Under the pieces are notes generated by a model. That model was given only the letters and a program-made list of their open reading frames with translations, was not told the DNA's origin and did not search any database. The translations under genes and the position numbers were made by a program. A stretch of DNA of 64,000 nt. It comes from Tolypocladium sp. Sup5 PDA-1 (Eukaryota > Ascomycota > Sordariomycetes > Hypocreales > Ophiocordycipitaceae). Numbering within the stretch: position 1 is the first letter of the stretch; the number at the start of each line of letters is the position of its first letter. Where the stretch lies: positions 62,001-126,000 of the forward strand of contig JPHH03000033.1 in the NCBI GenBank assembly GCA_000750105.3, in the 5' to 3' direction. This document shows positions 12,501 to 22,321 of the stretch, in pieces.

Positions 12501-12886
12501 TGCAGCATCCATCGTCCCTCAACCGCAGTCATTCCTTTGAGGGCAAGGCCGTCGACGCCTGCCGGAGATTGTCAGTCCTTGAATCTCTGCAGCTGTCAAG
12601 ACGTGCTCCGACGCAATTCACCGACACTCCTTCATCTGTGACTCTGGCGGCCTGCCCCGATGTCCGCCACCTCAACGACCTGACCTCACTCGATTGATTT
12701 GTTGCACGCCCACACCCGCCTCGTGGGCAGTCCGCTCCTTGAACCGTTCTTTTTCTCGAAGGGTGCTCCACGCGCCGCGACGCGCCTCTGCTGGGACAGA
12801 GGAGCTCTCCTTACCGTGCCTCAGCGCATTGTAACCTCGAACCGAACCGACCGAACTCGACGAGACGAATCTCGACCAACCCCACG
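9547..12886. other. 3.3-kb gene-poor region upstream of the Crh gene
   Basis: No supported gene. A minus-strand frame at 10464-10940 (159 codons from an ATG, containing CARCGQ) is open but has no recognised family, splice signals or homologous feel. The last 500 bases (12400-12886) are C/T-rich on the plus strand and probably form the promoter and leader of the transglycosidase gene. Short frames elsewhere conflict between strands. Confidence 0.4.
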
Positions 12887-14563
12887 ATGCTGTATCGACG
12901 CCTCCTCGCCGCCGCGTCCCTGCTCGGGCTCGCGGCCGCCCAGGTGCACACCGACTGCAACCCCATGGAAAAGGGCTGCCCGGCAGACCCGGCCTTTGGC
13001 ACCGACGCCCTCTTCCACTTCAACAGCACGCCCTCGCGCGACCTCTGGGAGACGACGGCCGGCACCGTCCAGTACGACGCCAAGGACGGCGCCGCCTTCA
13101 CCATCAACAAGCAGGGCGACTCGCCCACCATCCGCACCAAGTTCTACTTCTTCTTCGGCCGCACCGAGATCTGGCTCAAGGTCGCCCCCGGCCGCGGCAT
13201 CGTCAGCTCCATGATGTGGCTGAGCGACGACCTCGACGAGGTCGACTGGGAGTTCCTCGGCTCCAACAAGACCTTTGCCTCCACAAACTACTTTGGCAAG
13301 GGCCGCCAGGACTACCTCAACGGCGGCATGCACCCCATGGCCGGCATGCAGGACGACTTCCACAACTACACCACCGTCTGGACCAAGGAGCAGATCGACT
13401 GGTTCATTGACGGCAACCACGTCCGCACCCTGCTGGCCAAGGACGCCAACAACACCAACAACTACCCCCAGACCCCCATGCGCATGAGCGTCGGCATCTG
13501 GGCCGGCGGCGACCCGTCCCTGCCCGAGGGCACGCGCAAATGGGCCGGCGGGGACACCGACTACGCCGCCGGGCCCTACACGATGCATGTGCAAAAGGCC
13601 CAGGTCACCGACTTTAGCTCGGGCAAGGAGTACACCTTTGGCGACAGGTCGGGCAGCTGGCAGAGCATCAACATTGCCAGGTGAGTCCTTGTATCTCTGA
13701 AGGAAGGAAGAGTGATGCTAACCCGCCACTGTCCCAGCGGCAACTCAACCGCCTTTGCAGCCCTCAACCAGGTGCCCGAAAAGTCCATCGGCGAAAAGTG
13801 GAACGACCTCCCCGGCGCCGCCAAGATTGGCGTCTACGCCGGCGGTGGTGCCGTCGCCGCCCTCGCCATCGGCACGCTGCTCTTCTACTTCATCCGCCAG
13901 CGCCGCATAGGCGCCAGGGAGGCCAAGGCCGCCAAGGAGCGCGACGAGGCCGAGCGCCTCGAGATGGAGCGGTTCAAGAAGCAGGGCATCGACCCCGACG
14001 GCTTCACCGAGTACGGCCAGGAGTACGACGCCCGCGAGATGCGCAAGGGCGGCATGAGCGACGCCGACTCGTACCACGTCCCCGAGACCACCGCCGCGAG
14101 CCCTCTTGGCGGTGCGTCCTGGGGCGCTGGTGCCGCTGCTGGAGGCATCGCTGCTGGAGCTGGAGCTGGTGCTGCTGCCGCGATGCGATCGCCCCAGAGC
14201 CCGCGCAGCCCGGCCCAGTCGTATCGCGACAACCGCGGACCGGGGAGCCCTCACGGATTCGACTTTGGCGTGCCCCCGAGCCCCGGCCATCCACGGTCGC
14301 AGAGCCCCCTGCTGCGATCGCAAAGCCCCGGCATGCCGCCGCAAGGTCCCCTGCCCTCACCGCGCGGTCAGATGCGCAGCGATTCCGCGCCGAATGCGTA
14401 CATGCGGATGGGCTCGCCAGGACCGCAGGGGGGATATGGCCCGATGAGGATGCAGAGCCCCGGCCCCATGGGCCCCCAGAGGAGCTTCACCGACAGTCAG
14501 CAAGGATACCGCGGGAACAATACCCAGCAAGGATACCACGGGAACCAGGGCGGATATCGGTGA
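12887..14563 (+). CDS. GH16 Crh-type cell-wall transglycosidase with membrane anchor
   Basis: A 539-residue enzyme of the Crh/Utr2 family, which transfers chitin chains onto beta-glucan in the fungal wall. One intron, 13681-13737 (GTGAGT, branch GCTAAC, CAG). Seen: signal peptide MLYRRLLAAASLLGLAAAQ (1-19); a Cys pair CNPMEKGC; GH16 core with catalytic motif DEVDWE (117-122; E118 nucleophile, E122 acid/base by family knowledge); downstream SVGIWAGGD and WAGG strand motifs. Instead of a GPI signal, a single membrane helix lies at about 295-317 (IGVYAGGGAVAALAIGTLLF), followed by a stop-transfer RQRR and a 220-residue cytoplasmic tail rich in Pro, Ser, Gln and Gly, with repeated SPQSPRSP and QGYRGN-like units. 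Start chosen at the ATG that begins the signal peptide. Confidence 0.93.
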
Positions 14564-14699
14564 TGCGGGCGACCAGTAGGGAGTCGCGGCGGAGGTCCGC
14601 GTGTTGGCGAGCCTGGCTTTCGGTTGGCGTTGGGTGTTAGCGAGAAAGCCGTCATGGCCTCGCCTTCGATACGTCTTTTTAATTTGCTGGCATTTGATC

Positions 14700-15016
14700 T
14701 CGAGCGTGCCTGAAGTTTAAATGTGTTTTAGTTGAGAAGAATAGCAAGGTTCTGAATCTGATCCGACTTGAAGGGGGGCTCGCTCAACTTCACCGACTCG
14801 ACGGAGAACTACTGGACCGCAGCCGAATATTATCATGCATATCTGGCGACGGTCGTGGATAGGGGTGTCTTCACAATCGAGTCGGTCGGCGACGGCCACT
14901 TTACTGCTTTTATTCACGGCCCAAATATGTCTGTGGCAGCAGTAGACAGTCTGCTCCAGCCATATATGGCCAACTTGACCAGGCTGGGTATTGAATACCA
15001 ATATAGCATGGTGTAG
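14700..15016 (+). pseudogene. Fragment of a BBE-type FAD-linked oxidoreductase
   Basis: An open stretch without ATG (open from about 14700, clear similarity from 14768, TAG at 15014-15016). It reads ENYWTAAEYYHAYLATVVDR, then GVFTIESVGDGHFTAF, and ends LLQPYMANLTRLGIEYQYSM. This is the pattern of the substrate-domain part of fungal berberine-bridge-type flavin oxidases: a YW..A..YH motif, then P-M-S..VD.LL.P....L..LGI.Y.Y. Neither the FAD-binding N-terminus nor the BBE C-terminus is present, so this is a piece of perhaps a fifth of a normal gene. It abuts an unrelated gene fragment. Confidence 0.55.
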
Positions 15017-15063
15017 TTTCCCGACTACTTCGCTGACAATTTTTTTTGCCTTTTGTTTTCTCC

Positions 15064-15453
15064 ATCCAAAAAATCGAAGGCAGTATACGCACCGGCGTCG
15101 GCGTTATGCGCGACGTTAACTCGCTCATCCGCGTACCCGAGCTGGCGGGCACTATGCAGGAGCTCTCTAAGGAGCTTACGAAGGCAGGCATTATCGAGGA
15201 GATGATTGGCGAGAATTTGCCTGATGATGGCCTGGCAGAGTCCGAGGATGAGACTGCCGGGGAGGAGGTTGACAAGGTGCTAAGGGAACTTTTCAAAGAC
15301 CGTATGGCTACCACCGGGAAGCTGTCCATCGCCCTCACCGCCCTGACCGCTCCAGAATCCGTTGCTGCAAACCCCAAGGAGGAGGAGGAGGAAGAGGAAG
15401 ACACCGACATGATAGGGCAGATGCGAAATAGGCTAGAAGCGTTAAGAAGCTAG
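15064..15453 (+). pseudogene. C-terminal fragment of ESCRT-III subunit Vps24 (CHMP3), open frame intact
   Basis: The frame reads GSI, then VMRDVNSLIRVPELAGTMQE, then KELTKAGIIEEMIGENLPDD, VDKVLRELFKDRM, an acidic run, and ends MRNRLEALRS. This matches the C-terminal half of fungal Vps24, an endosomal membrane-remodelling subunit. The final DMIGQMRNRLEALRS is a MIM1-type helix, the element that binds the MIT domain of Vps4. The basic N-terminal core helices are missing. No stop or frameshift interrupts it; the first in-frame ATG is 15106, which would give a 115-residue peptide. The full gene should lie elsewhere. It may be a dead partial duplicate or a short expressed regulator; sequence alone cannot decide. 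Confidence 0.6.
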
Positions 15454-15676
15454 ACTCTTTGACGGCCGTTTTCCATACTTTCATATTTCTCTCTATTTTA
15501 TTTTTATTATGTTATTTTTTCCTCGGCGCATCTGATATGAGGCATTGATCACTTAGAGGAAGTAGGTGGTTTCCCAGGATACATTATTGTTCACGTCAGA
15601 CAATATAAAGCTCAATGCTGCTCAGAATCAACCTACTCTCCAGCCAAAACATCCTCGTAGGTATGCGGCAACAACA

Positions 15677-16981
15677 CTAGTACACAAGCCACCCTGTCCG
15701 CAGAGTCTTCAGCCGGTCCAGCTCCTTAATAACCTTGACTCGCCTCTGATCCCACAACGCAAATCCGGCGCTTCTCCACAGCTCTAAAGAAAGGTGGCGC
15801 GCGAAGTACATCTCCTTCTCGTCCGGCACCGGCGTCTGGGAAATGGAATCGACGAGCGCGTTTCCAAAGCAGTTCACATAGCGCCCATCCAGCGCGTCTA
15901 CCCAGCCGAATGGGGGCAGGTCCACCGCGTCCCCGACAAAGTTGACTGATACTCCGCTACCATCTTCCTGCTGCTGCTGCTGCTCACCGTGTTGGTCTCT
16001 TGCCGGGTCCGGGAAACTCTCCAACCGTTGGGCCTGCCAGGCGAACTGAAGGCAAAGCAGGGAATACCGCTCTATATGTTGGCTGCATGCGGGCGTGGCA
16101 CCGGGAACCTCTCGGCTTCTCAGCTGCGGCCGTGACAACAGGGTGCGGAGCACGGTGTTTGTGATGCTCGGGTGCTCTCGCATGTACTGCACTAGGTGGT
16201 CTACATGCGAGAAACTATTGCCGAACTTGGCCTCACCGATCGGCTGCGCTGCCTCCTCTCCGGCGAGGCAGAGCGCCGCACATAGCCGCGTGACGAACCA
16301 GTCGGCGTGGTCAACCTGTTGCAGCTCCCAGGGCTCAAAGGCGGCAAAAAGGCCCAGACGCACGCCCTGGTGTTCGCTAGTGTTACCGATGGCGGCCGTG
16401 TCCTGGTTCGTCCACTTGGGTTCTCGCCTCGTCGGCGCCTAGGCGTTGCAGACGATCTGGCGCCGGTAGAACGCCTGCAACACCCGCAGCCGCTCCGCGC
16501 GCGACGGCGGTGCAATGGCCACTACCTCGCCGCTGAACGAGCGCAGCTGCGCCGTGACGTAGGTGCTGGCGAGGAAATTCATCTTGTGGAGCGTGCGGCA
16601 GAGTTGGGTCAGCTCTGCAAATCTTGGGGCGGTCACATCTCCTCCTGCCCTACCGCGGCGGCCGCTACCCAGCATGTCCCTGTACACTGCAGCCATGTTG
16701 TGCATCCCATCCCAATACGCCATGCACTTTTCCGGGCTGCCGCCAGGGTCCGCGTAAGGAAACAGGCGTAGGAACTTGGCATCCGTCAAAACGGGGCCGA
16801 GCTCGTTCTGCAGGACGCGCCAGATAACGGAATGTTTTTGCCCCTCGAAGCGCCGACGGAAGCAGCGGGAGGCGATGATCAAGTTACTGAGGTCGCGCAC
16901 TGAGTCGATCTCGAATAAAATAGTATCGATAAGCTCGGGCGCCAGAGCGCTGAAGTAGCGAGGATCTTCTTTATCGGTCAT
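15677..16981 (-). pseudogene. F-box-like protein gene with one in-frame TAG
   Basis: From ATG 16981 a single uninterrupted frame runs to 15677 (434 codons) except for a TAG at 16441-16439. Upstream of it, FSALAPELIDTILFEIDSVR then DLSNLIIASRCFRRRF is an F-box-like N-terminus; such proteins are usually substrate receptors of SCF ubiquitin ligases. The stop falls inside YRRQIVCNA-stop-APTRREPKWTNQD, after which the frame continues coherently (VRLGLFAAFEPWELQQVDHA and on to GWLVY). In relatives as I recall them this position is Trp, so TGG changed to TAG. Truncated translation gives 180 residues. No intron can remove the stop cleanly. A Gln run (EQQQQQED) lies near 15965. Confidence 0.7.
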
Positions 16982-19540
16982 TTGAGGATGTTTTGCTAGG
17001 GTCGCTTTCGTCTGTTGATGGGTAAAGGTGGCCTTGATCTTGCCTCGCTATGCGGTGCAGGGAGGGGTAGGTGCCGTTAGAGGTAACCTGATCTCGAGTA
17101 TGAGCCAGGGCTACCAATCAAAGCACTAGGAGGTAAATGCGCACTTGCTCTGGCTCTGCCCCAAGAGCTCAGGTCATCATGGAGTCTCGACGGTATGCAA
17201 GGCAATCTCTACTTTACGGAGAAGTAAGTAGTGACGCAACAAACTCGCTACGGGCCCTTTACACATTTCATCGTCGGTTAGGACAAGCAACACTAATGGA
17301 AGAGATAGGAAGGGTTGACGTCTGTAAAGGGCTTTCGAGAACAAAGTAATTAGGCAATAAGAAGAGAGATATGCTCCTACGACGTAATGCGCCGAGGAGA
17401 TGCGATTCGCTAGTTATAATGCAGCCGGTAGGTCAAGGTGGTCTAGGATAACACTATAACGTAGCTTCTTAGATAAGCTAGCATGAGATCGGGTTGTCTC
17501 GCGAATTATCGATGCGTATTGGGTGGAGGGATATATGTCGGCGAGACGCATCCCTTGCTCTACCGAGTTAGATGAGCCAAGAATAGCGATAAGAAAGATT
17601 TCTATCGAGCTTATAGGTTCTTTTCGATAACGTATGTCTAGTGGTATAGCACTGGCCTCGGGACATGCGTATATATATATTAATAGCAATGCGACAGGAG
17701 CCCATGCTCGCGGCTATGCTTTGCGACGAAAATATAGTAGAGCCTCTGACTAAATTATACTATATTTACTTTTCTCAGAAGACAAGTGTAATGCCGTAAA
17801 TAAAAGGAGGGGGGAATACAGTAAATTATTGTAAATAGGTAGCCATAGTAATATAAAGTTCGGTAGCTATATGTTAAGTGAGCGTAAAACTTCCTTAACT
17901 TCTATTAATAATGCATAACTACCGCGCGCTTACCCTCTTTTCGTTTCCCATAATAGCTAAGCCTGCGGTAATAATCTAATAAAAGAAACACCTAGTTATC
18001 CCTATAGCCTAACCACATCATCAGGGAGAACAAGCCCACAGTCCGCGACACGGGAGCCACTGGCAATACTCTTCGTTAGCGCCATGTCTATATCACATGG
18101 ATGCCAAAGATCTTAAAGAACAAATATTTCCCCGGATCGGTCTCATCTACAGCTCATGCATGGTGCATCAACTGTCGTCGTGGTGATCTGGTTTCTCGGT
18201 GCAGGAACACGGCAAAACCCGCTCTGGCGTGACGGGGTTACCTTGGCACCGCACTTATAGGGGTGCGCAGTATACTGATGGCCACAGGAGGCCATATATA
18301 GCTACACTCCACAAGGACAGTTACCAGGATTGGATGGATTATAGACCAGCTGGTTCCTGGCGCAGTCAGCTGCGACTTGGTTTGGCTGAATTGTTGCCAT
18401 GGTTGATGAGTAGAGTTAGAAAGGAGAGCCAGAGAGATGAAGATTTAAGCTGATAGTCGAGGCGATGAAAGCATATAATGCTGTCTGAGCTGAATAGGAT
18501 TCATGCTATAGAGCAGGATTTATATAAAATCTAATGGAGCCATGTTTGCTATACATCAATTCATTCATTTTGTTCAGCCGGATTGGATCTGGCACGGGGT
18601 CGTATATTGCGAGTATTTGTGATATATCCTTACCATATAGCTGCAGCTTGTTTTGCAATTTACAAGCAAACGAGCTGTTTTAGGAGAGCAGAAATGCCCC
18701 CATACACACCATGTGTTGGTTTCAACGAGATTCTGTTGTCGTGGGAAGGGAGGACCGGTTTCGTGCTTTGTTAGAGCTCGCCCAAACATATATGTAGGGA
18801 AGAACCAAGCCATGCGTTGGGTGAAATGGGAAGGTTGGTGATTCGTGCATTTGATTGAACAAAAGGGATAAATATCCCTTTCGGCGGATTTGAGGTATCT
18901 GCTTCTGCTAAACACCGTATTGTGGCCTGCAGACGTGTCTGTAAGCGGCCCTTGTAGTAGTTGTAGCTTTGCAAATCACCACCGTATAATGAGCGCCATA
19001 TTGAGGCCCCGTACGTGCATGTAGCCTCCATAGCTAACACGACCAACGGAGGGTTAAGGGGTTAAATGTGTTGGCTTGCTACGCACGCATGCGTGCGGTA
19101 TGCACATATTGGATGCAAGCGCGAGGGCCACCGGACTGGACACGTCACGACTCATGAGCCGGTAGCAGTTTCGCGGGCCAACGGGTAATATTGTGGCAGT
19201 CGAAAGAAAGATAAAGTCGGCGGTCCGCGGAAGAGCCGGCCAAACACTCCATCGGCAAATTTCCAAAGCGCAGCAGCTACCTCACAAACAGCTGGAATGC
19301 TGGTTAACCGTGCAGTGCTATAATGCTATTTTGCGGATTCTTGACGCCTATTGCACATGTAAGTTGACCCCCTGCGTCCAAAGTTCAGAGGCTCATTTTA
19401 GGCACACTTCTTTCTGCCAGGGCGGGTGACAAATCAAGTTCCTCAGGTAAGGCACCGTGCTGACCCAGCCAACAGCTCCTTTTCCCACATTCACCTTCAG
19501 CACACGTCTTCAGTGTATCTCATTTCCCACGTCCGCGACC
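16982..19540. other. 2.5-kb gene-free region including an AT-rich island
   Basis: No gene seen. Base composition drops sharply toward A+T between about 17340 and 18010, with many TA steps. The flanks (18180-18480 and 18560-19060) look like ordinary intergenic or degenerate sequence. The last 100 bases hold the probable promoter of the kinase-like gene. Confidence 0.5.
17340..18010. repeat. AT-rich, TA-dense island, possible RIP-degraded repeat
   Basis: This stretch is visibly richer in A and T than the surrounding sequence, and TA and TATA-like steps are frequent (for example around 17670-17700 and 17740-17900). No transposon protein motif survives in any frame. Such composition is what repeat-induced point mutation leaves behind in ascomycetes, but an ordinary AT-rich spacer is possible. 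Confidence 0.35.
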
Positions 19541-20821
19541 ATGATCAGCCCCGAAGAAAGGCTTTGGGCTGGTTCAGGAAATTTGCTGGTTGGCGGGCCG
19601 TACACTTGGCACGTCACGGACTTTGACCAGAGGCGGTCCTTCTCCGTCACTTACAGTCCAAAAAGCCTCATTGAGGATAGCGAGGAAACAGAAGAGATAT
19701 GCCTCGAACAGCTTCGCAGGCATATCGATCATCTCGATAAAGGCATCTACGGCCTTCGCTTCTCGGAGCTTGGCGGGCCCATCACCACATCCACGGACCC
19801 CAACGATGATGAGACTTGGTGCCTCACCGGGCAGCCACTGACTGCCTTGCAGCTCGCAGCTCATGTTCCCATCAAAACTGTCTCTGTGGTGGACTTGGTC
19901 GAGCTAGATCGGTTGGGACCTCAGGTGGACATTGTATCGTACAAAGAGGAAACGCCAACCACAGGTCTGTCTACGGCTACGATGACCAAAAAGGTTGTGT
20001 TCAAGTACTGGTTTATCTACAACGGCTGGTGGCGGACGTGGTACGAGCTCAACAACTGGATCAGGCTGCGTCGCGATCATCCGCACATTGTGCCCTTTGA
20101 CTCGGTCGTACTCGATCCAGTCTCCGAAACCATGGTCGGGTTCACCACATTGTACATCCCCAACGGCACTCTGCAGGACAACAATGCCACGACACGGCCG
20201 TTCCGTCTGCGATGGCTCCAGCAGCTCCTCTTGGTGATTGAAGACCTTAACTACCGGTATGGCGTTATGCACCAGGATATTGCTCCGCGAAACCTCTTCG
20301 TCGACCAAGACGATAATCTGCGAATCTTTGACTTTAACTTTTCCATAATGATTCGCGAGCATTATTCCCCGGACCGAGACGACATCAAGGGCGTTATTTT
20401 CACACTCTATGAGATTATCACGCTCGACCAGCATTACCGCGATATTCCGTTTGAGGAACAAGACATCGAGGCGATTCTTCGTCTAGATGAGTGGACGAAG
20501 CACCCAGACGTGAAGCTAGATGCCGATGTCGCAGAGTATCGACAAGTCCTCGATGATTGGGTTGCGAAGAGGAAGAGTAGAGGGGGGGAGTTTAAGCCAG
20601 TAGACACGTGGATACGGTGGCCGTGGCTGCCCGAGAAGTCGCCACTCGCTAGAGTTCCGATCCGGGACGCAGAGGGGAGCATGACGGGGACGGAGATGAA
20701 GCCGGCTCCGGTGCGGAAGCGACAGGATCTCATGGATATGGGCGAGCCGTTTTGGAGCTGGGAGCGGTCTGCTAGCTATCTTCTGAGGGATCAAATGCGC
20801 CAGGCAAGCGAGAGCAAGTGA
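19541..20821 (+). CDS. Protein-kinase-like domain protein, fungal type
   Basis: A single-exon gene of 426 residues starting at ATG 19541 (MISPEERLWAGSGNLL). The middle is a kinase fold: a candidate VAIK-like lysine in KKVVFKYW, the helix pair RLRRDHPHIVPFDSVVLD, a hinge TTLYIPNGTLQ, and the catalytic loop MHQDIAPRNLFVD (H244, D246, N251). A metal-binding triplet follows as DFN (264-266) instead of DFG. This HQDIxPRN form belongs to the fungal kinase-like groups expanded in Pezizomycotina, often of unknown substrate and sometimes related to aminoglycoside-phosphotransferase folds. The N-terminal 150 residues carry no recognised domain. The catalytic Asp and Asn are present, so activity is possible. 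The gene lies among gene relics, which suggests an accessory locus. Confidence 0.85.
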   Translation: MISPEERLWAGSGNLLVGGPYTWHVTDFDQRRSFSVTYSPKSLIEDSEETEEICLEQLRRHIDHLDKGIYGLRFSELGGPITTSTDPNDDETWCLTGQPLTALQLAAHVPIKTVSVVDLVELDRLGPQVDIVSYKEETPTTGLSTATMTKKVVFKYWFIYNGWWRTWYELNNWIRLRRDHPHIVPFDSVVLDPVSETMVGFTTLYIPNGTLQDNNATTRPFRLRWLQQLLLVIEDLNYRYGVMHQDIAPRNLFVDQDDNLRIFDFNFSIMIREHYSPDRDDIKGVIFTLYEIITLDQHYRDIPFEEQDIEAILRLDEWTKHPDVKLDADVAEYRQVLDDWVAKRKSRGGEFKPVDTWIRWPWLPEKSPLARVPIRDAEGSMTGTEMKPAPVRKRQDLMDMGEPFWSWERSASYLLRDQMRQASESK

Positions 20822-21126
20822 GGGTACGATAAACCAAGCCTCAAAGTAGCCTTTATATCCTTTGAATCGGACATAAAATAGCGGCATATACGAGGGAATG
20901 CGGGCGACAGTCGTTGTCCGTACCTTATGATGCCCTCACCTATCGTTGCCGTGTCTTGATATCCTCAGCTTGAATGCGATGTCGCCCTTCCCAGAAAGGA
21001 TCAACCATGGCAGTCCTGCCGTTGTATATTTCGGCTATTTGATACATCACTAGTGGTTTAAGAGGTTCTCTGGAATTGTAGATGCTTGGCAATGTTCTTT
21101 CAGAGCATCGGATACATCACTTGTCA
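20822..21126. other. Intergenic, no gene seen
   Basis: Short spacer between the kinase-like gene and a degenerate coding relic; it presumably contains the kinase-like gene's 3' untranslated region. Confidence 0.4.
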
Positions 21127-21678
21127 AACTATGAGGTGCAGGAGTCGCGCGTTGGGGACCACGTCTTCAGCATTAGCGCCCGCAGGCCCATCCCGGAGTA
21201 GCTGTTTAGGATACCTGCGTGTTTGTGTGCGCTCGAAAAGCACTGGAAACAGCTGGAGAGGACCGAGGGGAGCCCAAGTCGTTGGGAGGCGTCGTTTGAT
21301 ACCACGTCGGTGCCAGCCTTCTTATCCGCCGACTCATCATCCGAGAGGCAGCCCTTTGAGATGAACGCGCAGCAACTTGCCGAGGAAGAATAGCAATACA
21401 CCATCTACCGCTCCGACCGCGACCGCGCCCTCGCCTACTTCAAGCGACACCCTCCTTCGCCCCTCGGCTACGTGCCCCATCACGCGCAAGGGCCAAGAAA
21501 CGATGGAGTGAGCCTTTTGGGGATGAGGAGGAGAAGAGTGAGAGGCAGAGGGAGTTCAGCGGGAGCTTGCGATGCGGTTAAAGGCAGAGGGCAGTGGATG
21601 AGGTTGTGGCGGCGTGTCCTTCGTATATCAGCACATCCCAGTCTCGACTGGAGGCGCTACAGCAACAATACCCCTAGG
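21127..21678 (+). pseudogene. Degenerate coding relic, family unknown
   Basis: One frame reads protein-like from about 21127: NYEVQESRVGDHVFSISARR, later LEKHWKQLERTEGSPSRWE and RSDRDRALAYFKRHPP. It is interrupted by TAG at 21199-21201 and 21391-21393. After about 21490 the coding signal shifts to another frame (KKRWSEPFGDEEEKSERQRE) with one TAA, ending SRLEALQQQYP and TAG at about 21678. Both TAGs would be CAG (Gln) if a C had changed to T at CpA. I do not recognise the family. The relic runs tail to tail into the GNAT gene's 3' end. Confidence 0.4.
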
Positions 21679-22321
21679 ACCGCACAATTCCCCGTATCTT
21701 CTCCCACTCCCCCTCATTCATCGAAAACAGCAAGTCGTCGTGCCATGCCCGGTCGAACCAGTAGCACTGCCTGCGCCGGCCCTCGGGCACAAACCCCATG
21801 CTCTCGTACAGGTGCGCCGCGCGCGCGTTGTACGACGCCGTGCTGATGGCCACGCTGTGCAGGCCCGCGTGCCGGAACGCCCAGTCGAGCGCCCAGTCGA
21901 TGGCCTCGCGGCCGTAACCCCGGCCCTGGTAGGCCTTGGAGAGGGAGATGCCGATGGAGGCGGTGCGGTTATGCGCAATGGAGGCGGGGATGCCGCCCTC
22001 GCCGATGGTCATTTCGCCGATGATGATGGACTTTGCGTCGTTGCTTGAGCCCGATTGGGTGTTTGTATCGTCGGACGACGCTCCTGGGAGGAGGCAGATG
22101 GCGACGCCGAGGAGGGAGTTGGAGAACATGCTGCACAGGAAGTCGATGTCGTTTTTGCCCTGCGGGCGCAGGAGCATGCTGCTGGTGAGGGCGTGGACGA
22201 CCGGGTCGTTTTGGTGTTCGGTTAGAAAGGCCCTGAAGTTCTTGTCATGTTCGTCGATGCGCACGTAGCACAGACGGGCAGACTGGTACGCGTTTTCGAC
22301 TTGGTCGGTTATCATTGGCAT
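21674..22321 (-). CDS. GNAT-family N-acetyltransferase
   Basis: A 215-residue single-exon protein from ATG 22321 (MPMITDQVENAYQSARLCYV). The acetyl-CoA-binding signature is SIGISLSKAYQGRGYGREAI, where QGRGYG is the R/Q-x-x-G-x-G/A loop that holds the cofactor pyrophosphate. It is followed by the helix WALDWAFRHAGLHSVAI and the closing strand LYESMGFVPEGRRRQ with its invariant YxxxGF. This is the layout of RimJ/RimL-like fungal acetyltransferases that modify small molecules or protein N-termini; the acceptor is unknown. The sequence upstream of the chosen ATG is also open for eight codons but has no ATG. No sign of damage. Confidence 0.88.
   Translation of the reverse strand: MPMITDQVENAYQSARLCYVRIDEHDKNFRAFLTEHQNDPVVHALTSSMLLRPQGKNDIDFLCSMFSNSLLGVAICLLPGASSDDTNTQSGSSNDAKSIIIGEMTIGEGGIPASIAHNRTASIGISLSKAYQGRGYGREAIDWALDWAFRHAGLHSVAISTASYNARAAHLYESMGFVPEGRRRQCYWFDRAWHDDLLFSMNEGEWEKIRGIVRS

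Noticed and set aside
17630..17720. Possible tRNA-like stretch (GTGGTATAGCACTGGCCTCGGG)
   Set aside because: No cloverleaf with a T-arm GGTTCGA-type box could be folded around it.
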